Shown piece by piece: positions 7,415 through 15,261 of a stretch of DNA of 27,169 bases. The notes under the pieces are model-generated. The model did not search any database, was not told the DNA's origin, and saw only the letters and a program-made list of their open reading frames with translations. Position 1 is the stretch's first letter; the number at the start of each line of letters is the position of its first letter. The stretch comes from Candidatus Parcubacteria bacterium (GTDB lineage: Bacteria; Patescibacteriota; Microgenomatia; UBA12405): assembly GCA_023443725.1 (NCBI GenBank), contig JAEZTF010000012.1, positions 1-27,169 on the forward strand, written 5' to 3'. The position numbers and the translations under genes were made by a program.

Positions 7415-9570
7415 AATTTTGTTGATTCAACTTCAATGAGAAGATTTTGTTCTCTAAATGGAAGAATATTTAGAGGTAAATTATTTTTAATAGTGAAATT
7501 ATACGCTCGATTGATGGTTTTTTTAATGACCTCACTAGCTTTAGTAGTAGTCTTACCAAGTAATGATTTCTTTAAACTTTTTAAATCTATATTAGGGGTA
7601 GCTGTTCCAATAATAGTTAAAGTACCAATAGCTTTTTGTGATTCAATTTTGTCACTTGAAAAAGATAGTTTGAAGCTACTAGCATCAATAATTGATTTAT
7701 CAAAATCATTTTCTGTAGACAAAAAGTGTTTTATAACTTTTTCTTTATCATTATCATTGATAGTAAAAACCGATACAGAAGCATCAACCGAACCAGTTAA
7801 TTGATTTGCATCTTCACCAACCTCACGACTCAATTCCGTTTTGCCTTTAGAAATTTTTGTAGTTCCTAAAATGACTCCACTGATTTCGTTAACATTGTTG
7901 GTTTTTTCTTCAATTTTTTGAGCAATATCTTTATCAATTTTAGTTTCAACATTAGTTTTGTCTTGGCTACTAACAGCTTGAATTTGTTGTTTACTTCCGC
8001 CAGAAAATGAAGAAACGACTTTGGCAATTAAGACAGAATCAGCAATTTTTTCAAAAGTTAGTTGGGTATTACCGGACAAATTATATTCTGGACCGATGTT
8101 ACTAGCAATAACTGCAGTTTTGGTTTGACCTAATTTAATTACGCCTTCATCTAAATTAGAACTACTAGAAGCAACAGAAACACTAGTAGTTAATTCAAAT
8201 TTTTTACCTGAATTATCAACTAAAATACTTCCATTGGGAATAGTTTGAGATTTATTCGATTTGTTGTAAATGATAATTTCTCCCTTAGCTTTATCTCCAA
8301 CTGTTTTTTGACCGGTAGTGGTAACATCACTTGAAGCTTTGACATCAAAACTCTTCTTTTGGACAGGAATAGTAGATTTTGACAAATCATTAATATCAGC
8401 ATCAACTAAAAGAGTGACAGGTACCTTTTTCTCAAAAGAGTATGGAGTTAAAAATAAAGTAATTTTGGTTTTTGATAAAAATAAAGTTGTAAAAGATAAT
8501 ACTGAAATAAGAATTAAACTAATCCAAATCAAATTATTAAATTTAAATTTATGAAAATTAATTTTAGGTAATTTAATTTTTTGAATAAAAGAAAAATGAT
8601 TTTTTGATTCTTTTGGTGGAATAACAGATTCAATGTCAGCAACAGGTAAAAATTCTTCTTTAGGTAGTTCAATATTATTAATATCATTTATATTACCAAC
8701 TACTTCTTCATTAACAGGTTCACTTTCAGTAGAAAATCCAAAACCGTCAGCCTCGACTTCTTCTAATGATTTTTCGGTAATATCTACTGGTTGATCATTT
8801 TCATTTTCTTCCTCTACTTGAGTATTAGATTCGTTTCTAACTAATGGATTTTCAATTTGAGCAGTAATTATTTTGGCAAAAATATTGATAATATCTTCGT
8901 GTTGATAAACTTTTACATCAGGAAAGTGAAGAAATGTTTCAATATCTTTTTTACCAACCCAAGGAAACTCTTTAATATTTTGAGAGTAATCATCAGCGCC
9001 AGTACCAAAAAGAATTATTTGTGGAGGTAAAGCTGATTGAGAATTTAATTCTAAAATAGTTGATTCTAAAATTTGACCATTAAATGGTTGATCAAGTTTT
9101 TTTCTAATTCTTTGTTTAATATGACCTAGGTAAACTAAAGATAAATAAAAACCAAAATCATCTAAATGAACTAAAATAAAGCTGGCTGGAAAGTCGTCTT
9201 TTTGATTGGCTTCTTCAACAATAGCTTCATCTTCAGATAAGAAACCAGATGGAGTAAGTTTTAATTCTTTACAAAGTGACTTAATAAATTTAATTTTTGA
9301 AGCAGAAATTTTACCATCATCATCTACCCAAAAAGGAGGAACAACGAATGCAGTTTTTGAAGGTTCTTGATCTTCGGGAATATGAGCATTTAAAGCTGCT
9401 CCAGAAAGAGATTCGTCAATTGCAGTAATAAAAGTCTGCTCGCTATTAATATCCCATTTTCTAGACGGACCTAAAGCGACTACATGGTATTGACTACCAA
9501 TTTGGTTGACCAAAGAAACCGTAACTAAATCTTCTTGAATATAAATTAACCAAAAATTGGCACCTTCCAT
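7411..9570 (-). CDS. actin-like / transmembrane / baseplate J-like fusion protein
   Basis: This 719-residue protein has three parts. Residues 1-240 look like a divergent actin-like (PilM/FtsA-type) fold: FWLIYIQEDLVTVSLV, the TAFVVPPFW strand, FILVHLDDFGFYLSLVYLG where a phosphate loop is expected, and PQIILFGTGADD at the adenosine position. The Gly-rich nucleotide motifs are degraded, so ATP binding is doubtful. An acidic linker (250-320) leads to one membrane helix at about 347-366. The outer part (370-719) holds KAKGEIIIYNKSNKSQTIPNGS and NIGPEYNLSG, as in baseplate J/gp47-like domains. The gene is translationally coupled to the sortase. PilM-PilN style coupling across the membrane is a structural analogy only. 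Function is unknown. Confidence 0.85.
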   Translation of the reverse strand: MEGANFWLIYIQEDLVTVSLVNQIGSQYHVVALGPSRKWDINSEQTFITAIDESLSGAALNAHIPEDQEPSKTAFVVPPFWVDDDGKISASKIKFIKSLCKELKLTPSGFLSEDEAIVEEANQKDDFPASFILVHLDDFGFYLSLVYLGHIKQRIRKKLDQPFNGQILESTILELNSQSALPPQIILFGTGADDYSQNIKEFPWVGKKDIETFLHFPDVKVYQHEDIINIFAKIITAQIENPLVRNESNTQVEEENENDQPVDITEKSLEEVEADGFGFSTESEPVNEEVVGNINDINNIELPKEEFLPVADIESVIPPKESKNHFSFIQKIKLPKINFHKFKFNNLIWISLILISVLSFTTLFLSKTKITLFLTPYSFEKKVPVTLLVDADINDLSKSTIPVQKKSFDVKASSDVTTTGQKTVGDKAKGEIIIYNKSNKSQTIPNGSILVDNSGKKFELTTSVSVASSSSNLDEGVIKLGQTKTAVIASNIGPEYNLSGNTQLTFEKIADSVLIAKVVSSFSGGSKQQIQAVSSQDKTNVETKIDKDIAQKIEEKTNNVNEISGVILGTTKISKGKTELSREVGEDANQLTGSVDASVSVFTINDNDKEKVIKHFLSTENDFDKSIIDASSFKLSFSSDKIESQKAIGTLTIIGTATPNIDLKSLKKSLLGKTTTKASEVIKKTINRAYNFTIKNNLPLNILPFREQNLLIEVESTKL

Positions 9571-9590
9571 ACTATAAGGATACTATAATT

Positions 9591-10076
9591 TTAGAAATAT
9601 TTTTTTATTTCAGCAAATGTTTTACCAGCTAAAAAACTATTAGCCGCAAAATCCTCTTGAGTAATGTCATTACCAAACCAATCTGGTTTTTGAAAATTAT
9701 TCATTTCTTCTATTGAAGCAAACTCAACTTCTACCCAATAAAGACCGGTTAAATCATTTTCAAAAATATCTAATTCAGCAGTTAAATTGTTTAATAAAGG
9801 AATTAAGTATCGAGTTTTTTGGAGATTTCTTTCAGTTAAAGACCAAAGTTTATTGAATTCATCCTTAGTTAAGGGAATGTTTATTTCTTCAACAGCAGAA
9901 AAATCATTTGGTTTTAAGGGAATTTTTTTGGTAATTTCGTACTTATCCCCTTTTTGACGAATTCTTAGAACAGGATGAGTTGATGAAAGATAACCTTGTT
10001 TGATTTTAAAAGATTGATAGGAAGATAAATTTTGAGGAAGTTGTTTGACTAAAAAAGTTTTTTCAATTTCAATCAT
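9591..10076 (-). CDS. CYTH-domain protein
   Basis: CYTH proteins bind triphosphate substrates inside a beta tunnel; members include thiamine triphosphatases, inorganic triphosphatases and class IV adenylate cyclases. The protein has 161 residues, the size of a stand-alone CYTH domain. It opens with EIEKTFLV, the ExExK signature (E3, E5, K7 region). R38 and R40, K50/K51, the EE pair at 63-64, R89, D103 in ELDIFE, and E116/E118 in VEVEF supply the charged tunnel lining. A triphosphatase is the most likely activity, but the substrate cannot be assigned. The start lies 4 nt after the alaS stop, with a TAAAAT box 6 nt before the ATG. Confidence 0.88.
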   Translation of the reverse strand: MIEIEKTFLVKQLPQNLSSYQSFKIKQGYLSSTHPVLRIRQKGDKYEITKKIPLKPNDFSAVEEINIPLTKDEFNKLWSLTERNLQKTRYLIPLLNNLTAELDIFENDLTGLYWVEVEFASIEEMNNFQKPDWFGNDITQEDFAANSFLAGKTFAEIKKYF

Positions 10077-10080
10077 GATT

Positions 10081-11859
10081 CTATTTTAATACAGCATAAA
10101 TGCGGCGTTTGCCGGAACCGGCGGATTCTTCTTTGATTATTTCAAAAACTCCTAAATCTCCAGTATTGCCAACATGAGGACCGGTACAAACTTCTTTAGA
10201 AAAACAATCATTTTGATCGCCGACAGTATAAACACTAACAACTTCAGGATATTTATTACCAAAAAAGGCAATCGCACCTTGCTTTTGTGCTTCGACGAAA
10301 GGCATAATTTCTTTAAAGACAGGCAAATTTAATTTGATTTGTTGGTTAATTAGATCAGAAACTTGTTTTAATTGTTCCTCGGTTAATTTTTGATCGTGAG
10401 AAAAATCAAAACGAAGTCTCTCTGCGGTAATATTGGATCCTGATTGTTGAACATGATCACCTAAAATTTTTCTTAAAGCAGTATGGAGTAAATGGGTGGC
10501 TGTGTGATATTTGGTAATAATTTCCGAATTATCGGCTAAACCTGATTTGAATTTACCAGCTGATAGGGTTTGAGATTTTTTTTGATGATCTAATTTACAT
10601 TGTTCAAAACCGTCAATATCAAGAGATAAATTATTTTTTTTGAGTTCTTCTTGAATCATCTCAACTGGAAAACCAAAACTTTCGTACAAAGTGAAAGCTT
10701 CCTGGCAAGAAACATTGTGTTTACGTTCAATTAGTTTATTAATTTCGGCCAACCCTCGATTTAAAGTTTTTCGAAATTTGTTTTCTTCGGCTTCTAAAAT
10801 AGAAATAATTTTGTCTCGATTTTCATCTAATTCTGGATAAACACCAGCGTAATTATCCTGATTATCTAAAACAGTATCGGCTATTTGTGATACAAAATTA
10901 TTTTCAATACCTAATAATTTACCTTGACGAATACTTCGTCTGATTAAACGACGTAAGACATAACCCGCTTCCTTATTCGAAGGTTCAATTCCATCAGCGA
11001 TAATAAAGACAGCACTACGAATATGATCAGCAATAATTCTAAGTGGTTTTTTATAATTGTCATCTGAATATAATTTTCCACTAAGTTGCTCAATCTTTTT
11101 AATTATTGGCTGCCAAATATCAGTTAGATAATCATCTGTAAGACCACTCCAAATAGCTACATTTCGTTCAACTCCATAACCAGTGTCAACGTTTTTTTGA
11201 GAAAGTAATTCGTATTTACCATCAACAGTTTTATTGTATTGCATAAAAACGTCATTGCCAATTTCCACAATTCGTTCAGTTTTACAACCAGTTTCAAAAT
11301 CAACTGGACCATCTTGATAGGCAAGATCGATGAATATCTCAGTATCAGGACCACAAGGACCAGTAGCACTAGCAGGACCCCACCAATTATCTTTTTTGGG
11401 TAAATAATGAATTCTATCTTCAGGAATTCCCTGTTTTAACCATAAATCATGAGATTTAGTATCTTTTGGCGCGTCATCGTCACCAGCAAAACAAGTGACA
11501 TGAATTTGTTCAATTTTATAATTAAGATGTTTGGTAAGTAATTCAAAACTCCAAGGAATCATCTCGTTTTTAAAATAATCACCTAAAGACCAATTACCTA
11601 ACATTTCAAAAAAAGTATGATGAAATTTATCACCGACTTCGTCAATATCCCCTGTTCTAACACATTTTTGAACATCAACTAATCTTTTTCCCAAAGGATG
11701 TGGTTCTCCCAAAAGATAAGGCACAAGAGGATGCATACCGGCGGAAATAAACAAAGTGGTTGGATCATTTTCTGGAATTAGGTTGGCTGAAGGAATTTCA
11801 AGATGATTTTGAGAAACAAAAAAATTGATGAATTTTTCCTTTAAATCACGTGCTTTCAT
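10081..11859 (-). CDS. alaS: compact alanyl-tRNA synthetase
   Basis: AlaS charges tRNA-Ala and edits mischarged serine and glycine. The protein has 592 residues against about 870 in E. coli. The class II catalytic core (FISAGMHPLVP, FFEMLGNWSLGDYF, GPCGPDTEIF, NVDTGYGVERN) and the helical tRNA-recognition region are present. The editing domain keeps all zinc-site residues: HTATH (H452, H456) and CTGPH (C558, H562), ending in GKRRIYAVL. Two parts are absent: the roughly 95-residue beta-barrel between tRNA-recognition and editing domains, and the entire C-terminal C-Ala/DHHA1 domain. The next gene starts 4 nt after the stop, so no remnant is hidden downstream. Transcription probably starts at the ATG from an extended -10 box. 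Confidence 0.97.
   Translation of the reverse strand: MKARDLKEKFINFFVSQNHLEIPSANLIPENDPTTLFISAGMHPLVPYLLGEPHPLGKRLVDVQKCVRTGDIDEVGDKFHHTFFEMLGNWSLGDYFKNEMIPWSFELLTKHLNYKIEQIHVTCFAGDDDAPKDTKSHDLWLKQGIPEDRIHYLPKKDNWWGPASATGPCGPDTEIFIDLAYQDGPVDFETGCKTERIVEIGNDVFMQYNKTVDGKYELLSQKNVDTGYGVERNVAIWSGLTDDYLTDIWQPIIKKIEQLSGKLYSDDNYKKPLRIIADHIRSAVFIIADGIEPSNKEAGYVLRRLIRRSIRQGKLLGIENNFVSQIADTVLDNQDNYAGVYPELDENRDKIISILEAEENKFRKTLNRGLAEINKLIERKHNVSCQEAFTLYESFGFPVEMIQEELKKNNLSLDIDGFEQCKLDHQKKSQTLSAGKFKSGLADNSEIITKYHTATHLLHTALRKILGDHVQQSGSNITAERLRFDFSHDQKLTEEQLKQVSDLINQQIKLNLPVFKEIMPFVEAQKQGAIAFFGNKYPEVVSVYTVGDQNDCFSKEVCTGPHVGNTGDLGVFEIIKEESAGSGKRRIYAVLK
10083..10088 (-). promoter_or_regulatory. -10-like box before the CYTH gene
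   Basis: TAAAAT on the minus strand ends 6 nt before the ATG at 10076 and overlaps the last codons of alaS. There is no Shine-Dalgarno. Support is mainly positional. Confidence 0.3.
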
Positions 11860-11866
11860 AGAATGA

Positions 11867-11875
11867 ATTATAGCA
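11867..11875 (-). promoter_or_regulatory. extended -10 promoter of alaS
   Basis: The minus strand reads TGCTATAAT, an extended -10 element, ending 7 nt before the alaS ATG at 11859. No good -35 is visible, which is usual for extended -10 promoters. The predicted transcript starts at the start codon. Confidence 0.6.
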
Positions 11876-11883
11876 AAGATATT

Positions 11884-12195
11884 TTATTTCTTTGGTTTGA
11901 TGAAGGTTTTTGGGGCGGGTTTACGGACAAAAGTGATTGGAGTTGGTGAAATTGGTGTTTTAGTTTTTGGAGTTGAAACGGCAATTAATTTATTTTTTTT
12001 AGGTTTGGCTGCGACAGATACTTCTTGTTTTAAAAGATTTTTGAAAAATTTTTCCAACTTTGCTTGGAGATCATCAAAAATTTTACCTTTATTTTTACGA
12101 TAGATGACAATAGCAATAATAGCTCCAATAATAGCGCCGATAACTAGTCCAAAAATAAAACTCGAATTTGAGTTTTCAGAATTATGTTGACTCAT
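11884..12195 (-). CDS. small YtxH-like membrane protein
   Basis: The protein has 103 residues: a short polar start, one glycine/isoleucine-rich membrane helix at about 12-32 (FIFGLVIGAIIGAIIAIV) and then a short amphipathic helix. The tail is rich in Lys, Pro and Thr. The helix pattern matches YtxH/gas-vesicle-type small stress membrane proteins. The basic, disordered tail would lie in the cytoplasm. It follows the next membrane protein gene by only 4 nt, so the two are probably made together. Function is not known. Confidence 0.75.
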   Translation of the reverse strand: MSQHNSENSNSSFIFGLVIGAIIGAIIAIVIYRKNKGKIFDDLQAKLEKFFKNLLKQEVSVAAKPKKNKLIAVSTPKTKTPISPTPITFVRKPAPKTFIKPKK

Positions 12196-12199
12196 TTAT

Positions 12200-12451
12200 T
12201 TAATCTTTCTTTTTAAATAAACTATTGAACATAGAAACACCATTTTTGAAGCCCCGAACAAATTCGGAAATAGAAGAAACTGGTTCAGCTACTGCTGAAG
12301 TGATTGTTTTAGTATCATCTAGAATTAAATCGGCTTTTTTAAGAGTGCCTTTTAATTCTTTTAAAATTAAAATTAACCAAACACCAGCAATAACAATAAT
12401 GGTGGTTATTAAAACAAGACTGACTATAATCGCTATTTGAGTGATATCCAT
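12200..12451 (-). CDS. small membrane protein, DUF948-like
   Basis: The protein has 83 residues with one long hydrophobic helix at about 6-31. An amphipathic helical region follows (LKELKGTLKKADLILDDTKTI) and then a short lysine-rich end. This layout is typical of DUF948-type proteins that often sit beside YtxH-like genes, as here. A TATACT box lies 6 nt before the ATG. Function is unknown; an envelope scaffold or stress role is a guess from the pairing. Confidence 0.72.
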   Translation of the reverse strand: MDITQIAIIVSLVLITTIIVIAGVWLILILKELKGTLKKADLILDDTKTITSAVAEPVSSISEFVRGFKNGVSMFNSLFKKKD

Positions 12452-12457
12452 ATAATC

Positions 12458-12463
12458 AGTATA
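12458..12463 (-). promoter_or_regulatory. -10 box before the DUF948-like gene
   Basis: TATACT on the minus strand ends 6 nt before the ATG at 12451, in the 25-nt gap after the RodZ-like gene. No Shine-Dalgarno is seen. Confidence 0.45.
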
Positions 12464-12476
12464 AACTATTTTAGAA

Positions 12477-13088
12477 TTATGGAGAATATTTAATTATCTT
12501 TTCTTCGTAAGTTACTTTACCACTAGGAGATTTTGATTCGACTGTTATTTTGTTTTCTCCTTCTCCAAGATCAATTTTTTTATTAAAATTTCCTTGGTTA
12601 TCTACAATAATCAAATCATCGTTAATCCTGATTGTGGCTTCAATATCGGTAGTGCCGGTCAAACTAACTGTTGAATTGGTAATAACAGTATCCAATGGCC
12701 AATTTATCTTTAGTTTTGGTGGTTGATTAAATTTGATATATTCAAAAACTAAATAAGAAGAAAAAAGGATAAGAATGGTAATAATTGATATTTTAAAAGT
12801 AAATTGTGGTGTAAAAGAAAAAAAGTTTCGAGTATTATTTTTATTTTTTTTCTTTTGATCGAAATCTCGACGGAAAAGACAAAGAATATTTGACCCATTT
12901 AAACCTAAAAAATCGGCATAATCTTTTACTATTAGGGAGCAATAAGGTTCTTGTGGAAAATTAGGAACATCCTCATTTTCAATAGCGGCTAAACTTTTGA
13001 CTGGAATTTTTAATTTTTTAGAAATTTCAACCAAATCTAAATCTTTATCGAGACGAGTGTTCTTGATTAAAGCAGAAGCGCGCATCAT
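12477..13088 (-). CDS. RodZ-like protein: HTH, membrane helix, Ig-like domain
   Basis: RodZ links the MreB cytoskeleton to the wall machinery through a cytoplasmic helix-turn-helix. This 203-residue protein has that layout. Residues about 5-77 form an HTH_25-type domain (LVEISKKLKIPVKSLAAIE, then YCSLIVKDYADFLGL). A basic stretch is followed by one membrane helix at about 98-118. Residues 122-203 form a single outer Ig/glucodextranase-B-like domain. The gene starts 2 nt after the ftsK stop; ATGs at 13088 and 13085 are both possible. No mreB is in the window, so the partner is unknown, and a DNA-binding role remains possible. Confidence 0.82.
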   Translation of the reverse strand: MMRASALIKNTRLDKDLDLVEISKKLKIPVKSLAAIENEDVPNFPQEPYCSLIVKDYADFLGLNGSNILCLFRRDFDQKKKNKNNTRNFFSFTPQFTFKISIITILILFSSYLVFEYIKFNQPPKLKINWPLDTVITNSTVSLTGTTDIEATIRINDDLIIVDNQGNFNKKIDLGEGENKITVESKSPSGKVTYEEKIIKYSP

Positions 13089-13090
13089 AA

Positions 13091-15223
13091 TTAGTTTTCA
13101 GTATCTGAAGAAGTAGTATTATGAGCGATTAAAATTTCTCTTGGTTTAGCACCATTTGATGGTCCGACAATACCAGCCTGTTCAAGTTGATCTAAAACTC
13201 GAGCAGCTCGAGCATAACCGAGTTTAAGTCGTCTTTGCATTAAGGACGATGATGCTTTACCTGATTCTTGAACAAGTTTTACAGCGTCATCAAACATAGG
13301 GTCTTTATCCTCAATAGCTCCACTAGTAGCAGGAGAATTTTTGGCACCATGGCCACCAGAAACTGGTTGACTGAGGATCTGATCATTATATTCAGTAGTT
13401 TTTTGAGTTTTTAAGAATTCAATTAAAGCATTAAGTTCTTTATCTGAAACAAAACAACCTTGTATACGAACAGGTTTAGCTAAATCCGGTGGCATGTAAA
13501 GCATATCTCCTCTACCTAATAATTTTTCGGCCCCTGGCGAATCTAAAATAACCCGAGAATCGGTAACAGAAGCAACTGCAAAAGATAAACGAGTTGGAAT
13601 ATTAGCTTTGATCAAACCAGTAATAACATTAACCGAAGGTCGTTGGGTAGCTAAAATAAGATGAATACCAACAGCACGAGCCATTTGAGCAATACGACAA
13701 ATATTGTCTTCGACTTCTGCTGGAGAAAATAACATAATTTCGGCTAATTCATCGATGAAGATTAAAATATAAGGCATTGATTGAAAACCAGAAAGATTAT
13801 TGTAACTTTCTATATTTTTTGCGCCAACTTCGGTAAAAGTTTTATAACGACGTTCCATTTCTGAAACTGCCCATTTTAATGCAGAAATTACTTTTTCTGG
13901 TTCAACAATAACAGGGACAAGTAAATGAGGAATACCATTGTACGGAGTTAATTCGACTCGTTTTGGATCGACCATAATCATTCTTACTTCATCTGGAGAA
14001 GCTCTAAAGAGAATACTAGTAATCCAAGAATTAACACAAACTGATTTTCCTGAACCAGTTTGACCAGCAATAAGAACGTGAGGCATCTTGGCAATATCGG
14101 CAACTTTTGGAGTACCATCAACACCTAAACCTAATGGAACAGTAATTTTATTTTTAGCATTTTTCATGGCTTCGGATTCAATCATTTTTCGAATTGGAAC
14201 AACTTCAAGAGATCGATTTGGAACTTCGATACCAACTAAAGATCGTCCAGGAATTGGAGCTTCAACACGAATCATACCGCCAGGAGCCGCTAAAGCCATA
14301 GCAAGGTCATTGCTTAAGCTAACAATTTTGGCTAATTTAGTACCAAGAGCAACTTCAAGAGCATATTGGGTAACGGAAGGACTATCGTTGACCTCAGCTA
14401 CCCGAGCAGTTATACCAAAAGAATCAAGAGTTTGTTCTATTGTTTGGGCATTTTTACGAACATCTCCCCTGTCAGCTTTAGCCCCAGGAGTATTATCAAA
14501 AATAGAAAGTGGCGGATATTCCCAGATTTGATTTTCTGATGAACTTAAAGCTTTTGTTGGGGATAAATCAGTTGGTTTAAAAACTGGAGCAACACCAACT
14601 ACTGCTGGATCGTTGTTATCTTTAGTTTCTTTTATATCTTTTGGTTTATCGCTTCGATTTAATAAGGATAGTTGTGACTGAAAAATACCATTTTTATTAG
14701 ATTTTTCTTTAATTTTTTTAGCATTACCAACTGTATATTTTTTGATGAAATTAAAAACAGCAACAAAAAATTTAATTACTTGAGCAATAGAAGTATCAAA
14801 TAAAATAACAAAACCAACTATAAAAAGAAAAGTAAAAATGAAAACAGTAGCTACTTTACCAAAAAGAGAGACTAATTGCTCTGAAAAAAATTGGCCAACG
14901 ACACCTTGTCTTAAAAGCCCGATTGAAGATATAAACATGATTAAAAAACCTAAAAAAACATTGAGATCTTTTAATGGAGATTTAATTTTGGCAAAAAGAA
15001 AGGCGGCTAAAAATAAAAGTAAGGGGACTAAGGCAGCTCCAAATCCAAAATAACGAACTAAAATCAAATTGAAGCTAGTAGGAATTGGACCAGTCTGAAG
15101 AAAAGAAAATACTGAAATTACCGTTAATATTAGAAAGAATATAAAAAAAATAGTACGAACTGTCTCCGGTTTAAGACTAAGACTGGGTAAAATATGTTTT
15201 TTTTTGCGACCGCGTTTAGCCAT
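13091..15223 (-). CDS. ftsK: DNA translocase FtsK/SpoIIIE
   Basis: FtsK pumps DNA through the closing septum and helps resolve chromosome dimers. The protein has 710 residues. Four N-terminal membrane helices lie at about 24-42, 53-79, 88-106 and 124-146. A short linker (about 165-235) replaces the long one of E. coli. The motor has Walker A GQTGSGKS (K393) and Walker B ILIFIDE (D491, E492). The C-terminal gamma winged helix, DDAVKLVQESGKASSSLMQR, is the part that reads polar DNA signals. A TATACT box 6 nt before the ATG and no Shine-Dalgarno suggest a leaderless mRNA. Confidence 0.96.
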   Translation of the reverse strand: MAKRGRKKKHILPSLSLKPETVRTIFFIFFLILTVISVFSFLQTGPIPTSFNLILVRYFGFGAALVPLLLFLAAFLFAKIKSPLKDLNVFLGFLIMFISSIGLLRQGVVGQFFSEQLVSLFGKVATVFIFTFLFIVGFVILFDTSIAQVIKFFVAVFNFIKKYTVGNAKKIKEKSNKNGIFQSQLSLLNRSDKPKDIKETKDNNDPAVVGVAPVFKPTDLSPTKALSSSENQIWEYPPLSIFDNTPGAKADRGDVRKNAQTIEQTLDSFGITARVAEVNDSPSVTQYALEVALGTKLAKIVSLSNDLAMALAAPGGMIRVEAPIPGRSLVGIEVPNRSLEVVPIRKMIESEAMKNAKNKITVPLGLGVDGTPKVADIAKMPHVLIAGQTGSGKSVCVNSWITSILFRASPDEVRMIMVDPKRVELTPYNGIPHLLVPVIVEPEKVISALKWAVSEMERRYKTFTEVGAKNIESYNNLSGFQSMPYILIFIDELAEIMLFSPAEVEDNICRIAQMARAVGIHLILATQRPSVNVITGLIKANIPTRLSFAVASVTDSRVILDSPGAEKLLGRGDMLYMPPDLAKPVRIQGCFVSDKELNALIEFLKTQKTTEYNDQILSQPVSGGHGAKNSPATSGAIEDKDPMFDDAVKLVQESGKASSSLMQRRLKLGYARAARVLDQLEQAGIVGPSNGAKPREILIAHNTTSSDTEN

Positions 15224-15229
15224 AAATAC

Positions 15230-15235
15230 AGTATA
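15230..15235 (-). promoter_or_regulatory. -10 box before ftsK
   Basis: TATACT on the minus strand ends 6 nt before the ftsK ATG at 15223. The gap to proS is only 38 nt, and no Shine-Dalgarno is present. Confidence 0.45.
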
Positions 15236-15261
15236 TAGTATTTTTAAGTCGGTATTAAGTA

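Noticed and set aside
14088..14531. Plus-strand open frame of 147 codons
   Set aside because: It is antisense to the ftsK motor region, with no promoter or recognisable domain.
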